Notes: generated by a model from the sequence alone, not told the origin. Counted from the stretch's first letter, positions 47,601-56,016 are shown. The stretch: 64,000 bases of DNA from Cupriavidus respiraculi (GCF_914271545.1 NZ_CAJZAH010000003.1:372001-436000), one strand, 5' to 3'. Numbers and translations are program-made.

Positions 47601-47883
47601 ACTTGATCACCACCACCGAGGTGCCCTGGTACGAGTGCGAGAAGATCTCGTCGATGCCCGAGATGGTATTGACGATTTCCTCGACCTTGCGGGTCACGTC
47701 CGATTCCACCGACTCCGGCGCCGCGCCGGGATACTCGGTTTGCACCACGACGATGGGAAAGGTGATGTCGGGAAACTGGTCCACCGGCAGGCGCTGGTAC
47801 GAGAACAGCCCCACGACGATGAAGGCCATCATCATCATGGTGGCCAGCACGGGGTTGCGGATGGACAGGCGGGTGAACCACAT
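44662..47883 (-). CDS. RND efflux transporter permease (AcrB/MdtB-type)
   Basis: Inner-membrane proton/drug antiporter, 1073 residues, HAE-1 type. Visible features include MWFTRLSIRNPVLATMMMM, RLPVDQFPDITFP, GLLIDDAIVVRENIVRHN (paired aspartates of TM4 proton relay), GGIIGRFFHQFGVT, and duplicated halves with GLVTKNAILLIDFA in the second half. The C-terminus is Pro/Ala-rich. It follows the membrane fusion gene by 27 bases; expected partner TolC is encoded downstream. Multidrug substrate range is unknown. Confidence 0.94.
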   Translation of the reverse strand: MWFTRLSIRNPVLATMMMMAFIVVGLFSYQRLPVDQFPDITFPIVVVQTEYPGAAPESVESDVTRKVEEIVNTISGIDEIFSHSYQGTSVVVIKFDLTVDVGRAAQDVRDKIALIRPQFRDEVEEPRVLRYDPSEAPIFHLSVSNAPGANRSQRELTTIADQIVRKRLETVRGVGAISIVGGTKREIEIRIRPAQLEALGIGVDQVMTAIRNENQELPAGELRSSVSETVVQIKGRVPTPESFRQIIVARRAGQPVTLAQIADVRDGEEEQESLAMLNGQRALFLSVVKEQGQNTVDTVDGLVAMTDEIRALVPAGVQLNVVNDSARGIRNSVKEVRSTLLEGAFLTVAIVFLFLGSWRSTVITGLTLPIALIGTFGVMYMFGFTLNVITLMALSLCVGLLIDDAIVVRENIVRHNLMGKNHRDAALDGTDEIGLAVLATTFSIVAVFLPVGFMGGIIGRFFHQFGVTVVAAVLISMFVSFTLDPMLSSVWHDPDLHGTGNKRSWYGRSVGRMLDWFSARMDRLGHGYGSMLGWALKHRLATAVIAAATFFGSFALVPLIGTEFVPNADLGETQVGFTTPVGTALEVTEAKVRQVEAALKSFPEVAYTYATINAGNTSGRNNALVSVRLTDRRERERSTAELNPMIRKRLEQIAGITLTMVGMPDGAGGQKAIQISIQGDDLGELKRLSQEASRRMNAVPGLVDLDSSMKDDRPTVEVRIRRELASDLGVGIVQIGNALRPLLAGDAISSWRAPDDENYDVRVRLPKDARTGMADLSALMIASTQTNADGSPRMVPLRQIAELVPTTGANQISRRDLNREVELTANTAGRSQGEVARDIRQALDGMTWPAGYKYRFGGSTKSMNESFGYAVSALALAVIFIYMILASQFGSFFQPIAIMTSLPLTLIGVFAALLLFRSTLNMFSIIGFIMLMGLVTKNAILLIDFANQARRGEHGKAPLGREAALVEAARVRLRPILMTTLAMIFGMVPLAFSLGEGAEQRAPMGQTVIGGIITSSILTLVVVPVIYTYLDDFGAWLARLWRGKPARAQEPGKDTANDTATPGAEPVRPASAE

Positions 47884-47910
47884 GGGGAAGCGCTCCTGAG
47901 CGGTCGGGCC

Positions 47911-49041
47911 TTAGCCGAGCTTGACCAGCCGGACCTGGCTGCCCACGCGCAGGGTGCCAAGGTTGTTGCGGACCACCTGGGCCCCGTCGGCGAGACCGGA
48001 GACGATCGCGACCATGCCGCTTTCCTCGTCGCGCACGCCGGTTTGCACGGCTTTCTCCGCCAGCACGCCGTTCTCCACCACATAGACGAAGCTGCGCTCG
48101 CCCTCGGTGCGCACCGCGGTGACCGGCACCGCGATCGCGTCGGCCTGTTCGCCGAGCACCAGCGCGCCCTTGGCGAACATGCCGGCGCGCAGCCGGCCCT
48201 CGGGGTTGTCCACGCGGACATAGACCAGGATGCTGCGCGTGCCTTCGCTGACCGCGGGGTTGATGCGCACCAGCTTGCCCTCGAAGTGGCCGCTGCCCTC
48301 GACGTCGAGCTGCACGGCCTGGCCGATGCGGGCGCGGCCCACGTCGGCCGTGGGCACGGGGGCCTCGAGCTCGAGCGTGCGCAGGTCGACCACGTCGAGC
48401 AGACGGGTGTCCGGCGATACCTTCTCGCCCGGCTGCACGGCGCGGATGGCGACGGTGCCATCGAGCGGCGCCTTGACCACGGTATCGCTCAGCGCCTTCT
48501 GCGCGACGGCGAGCCCGCCCTCGGCCGCGTCGAGATTGGCCTTGGCCACGTCGAGATTGGACTGGTAGTTGTCGAAGGCCGTCTTCGAGATAAAGCCCTT
48601 GTCGACCAGCGTGCGATTGCGCTCGTAGGTCTGCCGCGAATTCTCGTACTGTCCGCGCATCGCCAGCATCTGGCCGCGCGCCTGCGCGACCTTGGCCTCG
48701 TACTCGGACGGATCGATGCGCACGATGACCTGGCCGGCGCGCACTGCCTCGCCCTCGCGCACCAGTACCTGCTGCACCTCGCCGGACACCTTGGCCTTGA
48801 CGGACGCCTGGTTCAGGGCCCGCAGCCCGCCCGAGAGCGGCAGCGACGTGCGCAGCGTGCGCTGGCTGGCCGTGACCACATCGGTCTGCAGCAGTTCGAT
48901 GAGTCCGGCCGGCGCGGCGGCGGACACCGGCGGCTTGGCTTCCTTGTTGCCGCGCGCCGAGCGCACGGCGGCGGTGGCGCCGAGCAGCACCAGCACCGCC
49001 AGCACGGCCAACAGGATGGTCTTGCGTCGGGTCTTCGTCAT
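47911..49041 (-). CDS. Efflux RND transporter periplasmic adaptor subunit (membrane fusion protein)
   Basis: HlyD/AcrA-type adaptor of 376 residues. An N-terminal membrane helix (TILLAVLAVLVLLG, residues 8-21) anchors it. Lipoyl halves VKAKVSGEVQQVLVREGEAV and DTVVKAPLDGTVAIRAVQPGE flank a coiled-coil hairpin of the type ARGQMLAMRGQYENSRQTYERN; the beta-barrel and GMFAKGALVL follow. The ATG at 49041 overlaps the TetR gene stop. A longer reading from 49935 runs antisense-free through the TetR frame and is not used. Links the RND permease to the TolC channel. Confidence 0.92.
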   Translation of the reverse strand: MTKTRRKTILLAVLAVLVLLGATAAVRSARGNKEAKPPVSAAAPAGLIELLQTDVVTASQRTLRTSLPLSGGLRALNQASVKAKVSGEVQQVLVREGEAVRAGQVIVRIDPSEYEAKVAQARGQMLAMRGQYENSRQTYERNRTLVDKGFISKTAFDNYQSNLDVAKANLDAAEGGLAVAQKALSDTVVKAPLDGTVAIRAVQPGEKVSPDTRLLDVVDLRTLELEAPVPTADVGRARIGQAVQLDVEGSGHFEGKLVRINPAVSEGTRSILVYVRVDNPEGRLRAGMFAKGALVLGEQADAIAVPVTAVRTEGERSFVYVVENGVLAEKAVQTGVRDEESGMVAIVSGLADGAQVVRNNLGTLRVGSQVRLVKLG

Positions 49042-49865
49042 GGTCGGGCCTGGCCCTCGTCCGGATCGGCCGCCAGCGCGGCCGGTTGTTGTGGCGGTTG
49101 TGGCGATGGTTGCTGCGCCTGCTGCTGGGCCTGCTGTTGCGCCATCTGTTCTGCCAGGATCTGCTCCCACACGTAGGGGCCGTTCTGCGGCGGCAGCGGC
49201 GTATCGCGTGCCGCCCCGGCGGTCAGGCCGAACAGCAGCACCTGCAGCAGGTTGTCCAGATACGCCTCGGGGTCGATGTCCTTGTGGCTGCCCACATGGA
49301 ACGCGTGCTGCCACAGCATCAGGAACACCAGCGGGGCGCAGATCAGCGTGGTGACGGGATTGGCGGGAAGCGCGTGGAACTCGCCCCGCGCCGCGCCGCG
49401 CGCCAGTACCCGGGCGAACAGTTCGTCGCCGGGCACCATCACTTCCTCGTGGTAGAAGCGCGCGATATCGGGGAAATTGCCGGACTCGGCCATGATCAGC
49501 TTGGTCAGGCCGGCCACGGGCGTCGCCCCGATCAGCCCCCACCAGCCGCGCATCAGTTCGCGCAGCAGCTCGGGCGTCGTCCCCTCGTAGGTGTCGACCA
49601 GGTCCGTGCCCTTGGCCAGCGCCGGCACGAGGTTTTCGCGCACGACGGTCTTGAACAGCTCTTCCTTGTTGGCGAAGTACAGGTAGACGGTACCCTTGGA
49701 CACGCCGGCGGCGGCAGCGACATCCTCCAACCGCGTCGCGGCATAGCCACGCTCGACGAACAGGTTCAGTGCGGCCGCGACCAGTTCCTGCGGGCGCGCG
49801 GCCTTGCGGCGCGACCACTTGCGGGCATCCTGGGGCTCGGAGGGGCGTTCCGGTGGCTTGGTCAC
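49038..49865 (-). CDS. TetR/AcrR family transcriptional regulator
   Basis: Probable local repressor of the efflux operon, 275 residues. The HTH is at about residues 25-70 (AALNLFVERGYAATRLEDVAAAAGVSKGTVYLYFANKEELF). A ligand-binding domain follows, with GDELFARVLARGAARGEF and HALPANPVTTLI. The C-terminus is glutamine rich (QMAQQQAQQQAQQPSPQPPQ), unusual for the family and probably a disordered tail. First gene of tetR-MFP-RND, expressed toward them. Confidence 0.93.
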   Translation of the reverse strand: MTKPPERPSEPQDARKWSRRKAARPQELVAAALNLFVERGYAATRLEDVAAAAGVSKGTVYLYFANKEELFKTVVRENLVPALAKGTDLVDTYEGTTPELLRELMRGWWGLIGATPVAGLTKLIMAESGNFPDIARFYHEEVMVPGDELFARVLARGAARGEFHALPANPVTTLICAPLVFLMLWQHAFHVGSHKDIDPEAYLDNLLQVLLFGLTAGAARDTPLPPQNGPYVWEQILAEQMAQQQAQQQAQQPSPQPPQQPAALAADPDEGQARP

Positions 49866-50181
49866 AAGAAAAGCGGGTACGGGGTAGAAGCGAACGGTGG
49901 TAAATCCCGGGCGGCTTGGCTCGCCCCTTGCGCAAGCGCGGGCGGGGCGAGACGGGCCGGATCGGCGCGGTCAGAAATAAATAACCGATGGGTCAGTAAT
50001 GTAGTGTGGAGTGCGGCATAGGGTCAAGACACGTCTTGTGCGCCAGCGATCGGTGGCTACCCGCCGCCGGCCTGCGGCACAATGGCGCCTTCGCCGGCAG
50101 GCGCCCGCAAGGCCCACGCCGCAGCCGGCCGCCTCGCATGTAAGAGGGTGTAAGCCTTGCGCTTCACCCAGAACCATCCCC
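49866..50181. promoter_or_regulatory. Divergent region with candidate TetR operator
   Basis: 316 bases without a gene between tetR and the YkgJ-type gene. An imperfect palindrome ATAACCGA-TGGG-TCAGTAAT (49981-50000; six of eight positions symmetric) lies in the only A/T-rich part and is a plausible site for the TetR regulator. No further feature was identified in the rest of the gap. Confidence 0.4.
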
Positions 50182-50472
50182 ATGAACCGCCAGTCTGACG
50201 TTTCCTGCCGCCCCGGTTGTGGCGCTTGCTGCATTGCCCCGTCGATCGCCTCGCCCTTGCCGGGCATGCCGGGCGGCAAGCCGGCCGGGGTCCCTTGCGC
50301 GCAATTGCTGCCCGACATGCGCTGCGCCGTCTTCGGCCGGCCGGAGCGCCCGGCCTTTTGCGCGAGCCTGCGGCCATCCGCGGAGATGTGTGGCGAATCG
50401 CGCGGAGCCGCGCTGCTCTGGCTTGCACAATTGGAAGTGGCGACCACGCCGGACGCGCTGGCCACCGTCTGA
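50182..50472 (+). CDS. YkgJ-type cysteine cluster protein
   Basis: A 96-residue small protein with [14 protein letters not shown] near the N-terminus (about residues 9-22), then [26 protein letters not shown]. The spaced cysteines match the zinc/iron chelatase YkgJ family, of uncertain function. Start at MNRQSD (50182), although an in-frame reading opens at 50011. It has no clear partner; 50 bases before the DUF1439 gene. Confidence 0.82.
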   Translation: MNRQSDVSCRPGCGACCIAPSIASPLPGMPGGKPAGVPCAQLLPDMRCAVFGRPERPAFCASLRPSAEMCGESRGAALLWLAQLEVATTPDALATV

Positions 50473-50522
50473 TCCGGGCCGCGGCGAACGCGCCCGGACC
50501 GGCATTGACCTGGAGATGTTAG

Positions 50523-51083
50523 ATGGCTTTGATGACACGCCGACGATGGCTCACCGCCACGGGCGCGACCCTGCTCACCGCGGTGCTGGCCGCCTGCGGC
50601 TCGTTCGGCAACGAATACACCTTCTCGCAAGGGCAGCTGCAATCCGCGCTGGAGCGCAAGTTTCCGTTCAGCAAGCGCTATATGGAGCTGTTCGATATCC
50701 AGCTGGCCAACCCGAAGCTGACGCTGGATCCCAACCGCAACCGTGTCAACGTGCAGTTCGACGCCACGCTGGACAATCGCCTGTTCTTCACCCGCGCCTT
50801 TACCGGCCGTTTCGCGCTGGACAGCGCGCTGCGCTACGAGCCATCGACCCGTTCGGTGGTGCTGCAGGACCCGGTGGTCCAGCAGTTCGACGTGGCCGGG
50901 CTGCCGCCGCAGTATTCGCGCCAGTTGAATGCCCTCGGCGGCATCCTGGCCGAGCAGCTGCTGCAAGACTATCCGCTCTACACGTTCCGTCCGGAGGAGC
51001 TGCAGTTCGGCGGCTCAAGTGTCGAGCCCGGTACAATCACCGTCCTGCCGAACGGCATCAACGTCAAGATCAACCGGCGGTAG
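50523..51083 (+). CDS. DUF1439 family lipoprotein
   Basis: Secreted protein of 186 residues with a twin-arginine-like signal ([14 protein letters not shown]) and lipobox VLAAC (Cys about residue 25). The mature part reads [35 protein letters not shown] and ends with a DUF1439-like beta region ([26 protein letters not shown]). Function is unknown; E. coli YceB is a relative. The start is ATG 50523 (or 50535). It ends 131 bases before uppP. Confidence 0.85.
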   Translation: MALMTRRRWLTATGATLLTAVLAACGSFGNEYTFSQGQLQSALERKFPFSKRYMELFDIQLANPKLTLDPNRNRVNVQFDATLDNRLFFTRAFTGRFALDSALRYEPSTRSVVLQDPVVQQFDVAGLPPQYSRQLNALGGILAEQLLQDYPLYTFRPEELQFGGSSVEPGTITVLPNGINVKINRR

Positions 51084-51214
51084 GGCCGGCGCTGCGCCCG
51101 CGAGCGGCGCCGCCATCTCTGCCGCCGTGCCGTTCGCGCCGTCCCGGTTTCGTTTCGTTTTCGTCCCGTTCCGTCGTTCCCCAAAACCTGATTCAGTCTG
51201 CCTGCCCGTACCGC

Positions 51215-52096
51215 ATGGATATCGCACTCGCCCTGAAAGCCCTGATCCTCGGCATCGTCGAAGGCCTGACCGAGTTTCTGCCCATCTCCAGTACGGGCCA
51301 CCTGATCCTGGTGGCCGACCTGCTGAGCTTCAACGACGAGAAGGGCAAGATCTTCGAAGTCGTGATCCAGCTGGGCGCCATCCTGGCGGTGTGCTGGGAG
51401 TTCCGCCAGCGGATCATCGACGTGGTGAGCGGGCTGGCCACCGAGCCGCGCGCACAGCGCTTTGCCGCCAACGTGATCATTGCCACCGCGCCGGCCATCG
51501 TGCTCGCATTCATTTTCGGCCCCTGGATCAAGGCCTATCTGTTCAATCCCATCACCGTGGCGTCCGCCTTTATCGTCGGCGGCCTGGTGATCCTGTGGGC
51601 GGAACGGCGCGAGAGCCGGCGCGGGCAGGTCTCCCATCCGCAGGGCAATGCCCTGCTGGAAGCGGCCAAGGCGGGCGCCCCGCGCATCGAGTCGGTGGAC
51701 GACATGACGTGGCGCGATGCGCTCAAGGTCGGGCTGGCGCAGTGCTTCGCGCTGGTGCCGGGCACCTCGCGCTCGGGCGCGACGATCATCGGCGGCCTGA
51801 TCTTCGGGCTGTCGCGCAAGGTGGCCACCGAGTTTTCGTTCTTCCTGGCCATTCCGGTGATCACGGGCGCCACCGTCTACGAGCTGTACAAGGCGCGCAC
51901 GCTGCTGTCGGTGGACGACCTGGGCATCTTCGCCGTGGGCTTCGTCTTCGCCTTCCTGTCGGCCTTCCTGTGCGTGCGCTGGCTGCTGCGTTTCGTGGCG
52001 ACGCACGACTTCCGCCCGTTCGCGTGGTACCGCATCGCCTTCGGCATCATCGTGCTGGCCACCGCGCAGTTCGGCTGGGTGGCCTGGCACGCCTGA
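51215..52096 (+). CDS. uppP: Undecaprenyl-diphosphate phosphatase
   Basis: Polytopic BacA/UppP enzyme of 293 residues that recycles undecaprenyl diphosphate to the monophosphate carrier used for peptidoglycan and O antigen. Motifs: [21 protein letters not shown] at the N-terminus (glutamate-rich motif I) and [18 protein letters not shown] (motif II). About eight hydrophobic segments follow. ATG 51215 is the start. Metabolically linked to the glycan genes at 7-37 kb, although separate. Confidence 0.95.
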   Translation: MDIALALKALILGIVEGLTEFLPISSTGHLILVADLLSFNDEKGKIFEVVIQLGAILAVCWEFRQRIIDVVSGLATEPRAQRFAANVIIATAPAIVLAFIFGPWIKAYLFNPITVASAFIVGGLVILWAERRESRRGQVSHPQGNALLEAAKAGAPRIESVDDMTWRDALKVGLAQCFALVPGTSRSGATIIGGLIFGLSRKVATEFSFFLAIPVITGATVYELYKARTLLSVDDLGIFAVGFVFAFLSAFLCVRWLLRFVATHDFRPFAWYRIAFGIIVLATAQFGWVAWHA

Positions 52097-52100
52097 GGCC

Positions 52101-53372
52101 TCAGTCCTCGGGCATCGGGTCGCTGCCCAGCAGGCTGCGCAGGTCGATGGCCTGCGCCATCGCCTCGTAGCCCGCGTCGCCGGGATGCAGGTGGTCGCCG
52201 GAATCGTAGGCGGACAGCAGCCGCGTCGGGCGTGAGGGATCGCGCAGCAGCGCGTCGAAGTCCGCCACGCTGTCGAAGGCGCCGCCGTTCCGTATCCACG
52301 CATTGACCGCCTGCCGGACGCGTTCCTTGTCCGCGCTGTAGTGCCCCTCTAGCGGCGTGCCCCGCAGCGCGCCCTCGAACGGCGGCAGCGTCCCGCCGAC
52401 AATGCGCACCCCTCGGGCCCGCGCCCGTTCGCTCAGTTGACGGTAGCCGGCGATCAGGGCCTCGGCCCGCATTGACCGGGCGCGCGGCGCGAAGGGGCTG
52501 CCGGGCCAGCCGATATCGTTGATGCCCATCATCACGATCACTGCCTTCACGCCCGGTTCGCTCAGCACGTCGCGATCGAAACGCGCCAGCGCGTTGTCTC
52601 CCATCAGGCTGTCCAGCACTCTCGCCCCCGAAATGCCGGCATTGAGGACCGACACCTGGCGCGGCGCGAGCCGCCGCGCCAGGAAGTCGGGCCAGCGGCG
52701 GTCGGTGCCGGGGGTGGAGCCGTTGCCGTCGGTCAGCGAGTCGCCGAAGGCCACCACCACCGGCCGGGTGCCGCCAGCTTCGACCTGCACGCCGCTGAGG
52801 AACAGCCGGGAAGCGAGGGTCGCATCCGCGTCCAGGGAGCCGGCGTGTGCGACGTTGCCGGCCGCGAGGTAGGCGGTGCGGCGGCCATCCCAGTGAAAGG
52901 TCGTGAGCGGCGTCGGCTCGGGCAGATAAAGGCTGACGGCCAGTTCGGAAAGCGGGGGAACATCGATATCGACCGGATCGCTGATTGCCGGCGCGCCGGG
53001 CGGAATGGTCACCGAGGGGCTGCCGCCGAAGCTCAGCCTGCGATCGGTTCCCGCCACGATGGCGGCGCCCCCGGCGGGGATGGCCAGACGGGCGGCCCCG
53101 ATGACCAGCGCCTGCTTCCCGTAGGCGTTCGACAACACGACGCGTGCGCGCCGGCCGCCCACGCTGACCCTGACGACTTGCCGGATGGTCTGGTCCGACA
53201 ACTGCCGCGGAATGCCGGTGGGCAGCGCGAAGTCCGGCTCCCACGGCGGTTGCGGGCTGGCGGCCCAGGTGCCGACCCAGCGCAACGGCGGCGCGGGCTG
53301 CGCGGCCACCGCGGCGGCCGACATCAGGCTGGCCACGCCGAACGTGGCGCTCAGCAGGGCGGATCGTGACAT
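52101..53372 (-). CDS. SGNH/GDSL hydrolase family protein (secreted)
   Basis: A 423-residue secreted esterase. Signal peptide about residues 1-24 (VASLMSAAAVAAQ). The hydrolase region has VVAFGDSLTDGNG (nucleophile Ser), AGISGARVLDSLMGDNALARF, VIVMMGINDIGWPG (Asn) and DHLHPGDAGYEAM (Asp-x-x-His). The N-terminal 150 residues form a second, beta-rich part (WVGTWAASPQPPW). Substrate is unknown. Divergent from a LysR gene 101 bases away, which may regulate it. Convergent with uppP. Confidence 0.9.
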   Translation of the reverse strand: MSRSALLSATFGVASLMSAAAVAAQPAPPLRWVGTWAASPQPPWEPDFALPTGIPRQLSDQTIRQVVRVSVGGRRARVVLSNAYGKQALVIGAARLAIPAGGAAIVAGTDRRLSFGGSPSVTIPPGAPAISDPVDIDVPPLSELAVSLYLPEPTPLTTFHWDGRRTAYLAAGNVAHAGSLDADATLASRLFLSGVQVEAGGTRPVVVAFGDSLTDGNGSTPGTDRRWPDFLARRLAPRQVSVLNAGISGARVLDSLMGDNALARFDRDVLSEPGVKAVIVMMGINDIGWPGSPFAPRARSMRAEALIAGYRQLSERARARGVRIVGGTLPPFEGALRGTPLEGHYSADKERVRQAVNAWIRNGGAFDSVADFDALLRDPSRPTRLLSAYDSGDHLHPGDAGYEAMAQAIDLRSLLGSDPMPED

Positions 53373-53473
53373 GGCGGTACTCCGTGCTTGTTTCGATGCC
53401 GCGACATTAAGTTCTTCCTTGTCGCCGGGGTAGCGGGCAAAATCGCATGGGACATATTCCAGCAAGGAATGAG

Positions 53474-54400
53474 ATGGACAACCTTCGGGCGATGCGGATC
53501 TTCGTGCGGGCGGTAGAACTGGGCAGCCTTTCGGCGGTGGCGCGCGAGATGGGCACCACGCAGCCCACCATCAGCAAGGCCGTGGCGGCGCTGGAGCGGG
53601 ATCTGGGCGTGCGCCTGCTGGAACGCACCACCACGAGCCTTACCCCGACGCCGCAGGGCCGGCGGTTCCACGTCCGCGCCAAGGGCGTGCTGGAGGAATA
53701 TGGCGAGGCCGTGGCGGATGCCCGTGGGCAGACCGGGATGCCGACTGGATTGCTGCGCGTCAACGCGCCGGTCGCGCTGGGCCAGTTCCGCCTCAACGCG
53801 CTGATGCTGGAGTTCCTCGCGCGCTACCCGGACATCGAGGTCGAGCTGATCCTGAACGACCGCTTCGTCGACCTGGTGGAGGAGGGTGTCGATGTGGCCT
53901 TGCGGCTCGGCGGCACGCTGCCGCCCGATGGCATTGCGCGCGGCATCGCCGTGTCGCCGCGCCTGCTGGTGGCCTCGCCCGGCTATCTGCGCGGCCGTCC
54001 GGCGATTCGCCGGCCCGATGACCTGCACCGGCACGAAACGATCCGCTTCGCCTGGCTGGCAAGCGGCGATGCCATGACGCTGGAGGGGCCGGGCGGCAGC
54101 GTCACGGTGACGACGCATGGCCGCTACCGTGTCAATAACGCGCTGGCGATACGGGAGAGCCTGGCAAGCGGGGCAGGCGTCGGACTGGCGCCGGCCTGGC
54201 TGGTCGACGACCTGATGGCGTCAGGCGACCTGGTCGCCGTGCTGCCGAAGTGGCGGGCGCCGATGCAGCAGGCCCACCTGCTCTATCCGTCGCGACGGTA
54301 TCAGTCGCTGCGGGCGCGGCTGCTGATTCAGTTCCTGGCGGAGCGGATACCGGCGTTGGCCGGCTTCCAGCCATGGCCGCCGGAACGGGCCGGCGCTTGA
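53474..54400 (+). CDS. LysR family transcriptional regulator
   Basis: LTTR of 308 residues. HTH at residues 1-60 (MDNLRAMRIFVRAVELGSLSAVAREMGTTQPTISKAVAALE). Effector domain follows (TGLLRVNAPVALGQ, LLVASPGYLRGRPAI, GAGVGLAPAWLVDDLMASG). The start is ATG 53474, preceded by AAGGAATGAG. Divergence from the esterase gene makes it a candidate regulator of that gene; effector unknown. Confidence 0.93.
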   Translation: MDNLRAMRIFVRAVELGSLSAVAREMGTTQPTISKAVAALERDLGVRLLERTTTSLTPTPQGRRFHVRAKGVLEEYGEAVADARGQTGMPTGLLRVNAPVALGQFRLNALMLEFLARYPDIEVELILNDRFVDLVEEGVDVALRLGGTLPPDGIARGIAVSPRLLVASPGYLRGRPAIRRPDDLHRHETIRFAWLASGDAMTLEGPGGSVTVTTHGRYRVNNALAIRESLASGAGVGLAPAWLVDDLMASGDLVAVLPKWRAPMQQAHLLYPSRRYQSLRARLLIQFLAERIPALAGFQPWPPERAGA

Positions 54401-54410
54401 CGCAGGCCCG

Positions 54411-55157
54411 TCAGGCGCGCTTGCGGAACACCACGTCCCAGACGCCGTGGCCAAGACGCAGGCCGCGCTTCTCGAACTTCGTGACGGGCCGGTACTCGGG
54501 GCGCTCGGCGAAGCCGCCGGCGGCGGTGGAGGTGTTTTCCAGCGTCGGCTCGCCCGCCAGCACTTCGACCATCTGGTGCGCGTACTCTTCCCAGTCCGTC
54601 GCGCAGTGGATATAGCCGCCGGGCTTGAGGCGGCTCGCCAGCAGCTTCACCAGCGGCGGCTGGACCAGGCGCCGCTTGTTGTGGCGCTTCTTGTGCCAGG
54701 GGTCGGGGAAGAAGATATGCACGCCGTCGAGCGTCTGCTCGGCCAGCATGTGCGCGGCCACCTCGACCGCGTCGTGTTGCACGATGCGGATATTGTCCAG
54801 GCCGCGCTCGCCGGCCAGCTTCAGCAACGCGCCCACACCCGGCTCGTGCACCTCGCAGCCGAGGAAATTGTCCTGCGGACGCAGTGCAGCGATATGCGCC
54901 GTGGTCTCCCCCATGCCGAAGCCGATCTCCAGGATCGCCGGGCCCTGGCGGCCGAACGCCGCCTGCCAGTCGAGCACGGCCGGCGCATACGGAATCATCA
55001 GCTTCGGGCCGATCTCGTCGATGGCGCGCTGCTGGCCGGTCGACGTCCGACCCGCCCGGCGCACGAAGGAGCGGATGCGGCGCGGATGCGCCACGCCGGC
55101 GATTGGATCGGCATCGTCCGCGGCAGTCGGTTCGGTATTCGGTTCGTCGGGAAGCAT
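54411..55157 (-). CDS. trmB: tRNA (guanine-N7-)-methyltransferase
   Basis: Makes m7G46 in tRNA. The 248-residue class I SAM methyltransferase has [48 protein letters not shown] and [17 protein letters not shown], all diagnostic of TrmB. The N-terminal 45 residues are an extension. ATG 55157 lies just 6 bases from the T run of the tRNA-Gly terminator and has no Shine-Dalgarno sequence, so the true start may be downstream. Confidence 0.95.
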   Translation of the reverse strand: MLPDEPNTEPTAADDADPIAGVAHPRRIRSFVRRAGRTSTGQQRAIDEIGPKLMIPYAPAVLDWQAAFGRQGPAILEIGFGMGETTAHIAALRPQDNFLGCEVHEPGVGALLKLAGERGLDNIRIVQHDAVEVAAHMLAEQTLDGVHIFFPDPWHKKRHNKRRLVQPPLVKLLASRLKPGGYIHCATDWEEYAHQMVEVLAGEPTLENTSTAAGGFAERPEYRPVTKFEKRGLRLGHGVWDVVFRKRA

Positions 55158-55163
55158 GGCAAC

Positions 55164-55220
55164 AAAAAAGCCGCCGGGCGGATCACCGGTCGGCGGGCGA
55201 CCAGGCGGCTGAGGCGGCTT
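55164..55220 (-). terminator. Intrinsic terminator of the tRNA-Gly transcript
   Basis: On the minus strand AAGCCGCC (55220-55213) pairs perfectly with GGCGGCTT (55175-55168), followed by a six-T run (55169-55164). The long loop contains further GC-rich inverted repeats. It lies 15 bases after the tRNA CCA end and ends next to the trmB start codon. Confidence 0.6.
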
Positions 55221-55234
55221 GTATCAGCGAGGAG

Positions 55235-55309
55235 TGGAGCGGGCGATGGGAATCGAACCCACGTCTTTAGCTTGGGAAGCTAAGGTAATGGCCATTATAC
55301 GACGCCCGC
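55235..55309 (-). tRNA. glyU: tRNA-Gly (anticodon CCC)
   Basis: 75 nt including an encoded CCA. The acceptor stem is GCGGGCG/CGCCCGC with discriminator U; the anticodon stem is TTAGC/GCTAA with loop TTCCCAA, so the anticodon is CCC (positions 55274-55276 on the plus strand read GGG). The T arm is GTGGG/CCCAT with loop TTCGATT. It resembles E. coli glyU tRNA. Confidence 0.95.
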
Positions 55310-55367
55310 TATGGCTTACTGGGCGCGGATTGTAGCATGAGTCGATGCCGCTCCGGCGGCCTCTCGA

Positions 55368-55655
55368 TCACGGTCGGTGGGTCCGGAGCCAGTCCTTCAG
55401 GGCGTCGTTCATCCGGGTCTGCCAGCCTTCACCGCTGGCGCGGAATGCGCGGATCACCTCCGCGTCGTAGCGGATACTGACAAGCTCCTTTGTACTTGCC
55501 AGCTTCGGACGGCCCCTTCCTCGCTTGCCAAGGGGTTGCATAGCCTTCATCTGTTCGGCCGATACCTCGTAGGTGTCCGGATCCGACGCAATGCCGCGGT
55601 TGATTGCCGCGTCCTCTTCGTCGCTCGGCATGATCAGCTTAGGTTTGCCCGACAT
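55368..55655 (-). CDS. brnA: BrnA family antitoxin
   Basis: A 95-residue antitoxin: MSGKPKLIMPSDEEDAAINRGIASDPDTYE and then the DNA-binding ribbon-helix-helix-like part (VSIRYDAEVIRAFRASGEGWQTRMNDALKDWL). The start at 55655 gives a 17-base overlap with brnT, the usual toxin-before-antitoxin order of BrnTA. An in-frame reading to 55781 only extends into brnT. The antitoxin likely represses the operon through the inverted repeat at 55919-55963. Confidence 0.9.
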   Translation of the reverse strand: MSGKPKLIMPSDEEDAAINRGIASDPDTYEVSAEQMKAMQPLGKRGRGRPKLASTKELVSIRYDAEVIRAFRASGEGWQTRMNDALKDWLRTHRP

Positions 55656-55908
55656 AGTTTCTCGCTTCCCGTTTGTTCGCCTTCCGCAAGCTGATGATGT
55701 GCATGGTCTCGCCACGCTGGGTGAACACGACGCAGTAGAGGCGCGCACCGATAATGCCGAACCCGATTTCGCGCAGTTCACGGTAGTCGCGACGGGTATC
55801 GACGCCTGCCAAGACGGCCGACCAGTCCAGCATCGCGGCGAGTGCCAGCGAGACGCCGTGCTTGGACTGATTGCTGGCGTCTTTGGCAGGATCGAACGCG
55901 ATGTCCAT
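55639..55908 (-). CDS. brnT: BrnT family toxin (ribonuclease-type)
   Basis: An 89-residue toxin of the type II BrnTA module. MDIAFDPAKDASNQSKHGVSL (the FDpxKxxxNxxKHGVS start), DTRRDYRELREIGFGIIGARLYCVVFT and the C-terminal MHIISLRKANKREARNY match the BrnT/DUF497 family, which has a RelE-like fold and cleaves RNA. It is cotranscribed with brnA. Toxin activity is inferred from the family. Confidence 0.92.
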   Translation of the reverse strand: MDIAFDPAKDASNQSKHGVSLALAAMLDWSAVLAGVDTRRDYRELREIGFGIIGARLYCVVFTQRGETMHIISLRKANKREARNYVGQT

Positions 55909-55918
55909 GCGGAATAAT

Positions 55919-55963
55919 CGTAGCTATAAATAATCCGGGGATCAAGGATTATTTATAGCTGCG
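55919..55963. promoter_or_regulatory. 18-bp inverted repeat upstream of brnT, probable BrnA operator
   Basis: Arms at 55919-55936 and 55946-55963 (CGTAGCTATAAATAATCC and its near-exact complement) differ at one position and flank a 9-base spacer. The element lies 10 bases before the brnT start. The A/T-rich arms would overlap the -10 region. Autoregulation by BrnTA is known for this family; binding here is inferred. Confidence 0.7.
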
Positions 55964-56016
55964 ATTGGTTTGTCCACGCCCGTCCGGTGCCGGCGTGATC
56001 CCTCGCGACCGAAGGA

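Noticed and set aside
47635-49176. 513-codon plus frame opposite the RND/MFP operon
   Set aside because: His/Asp/Gly/Ala-rich shadow of the efflux genes with no recognised domains.
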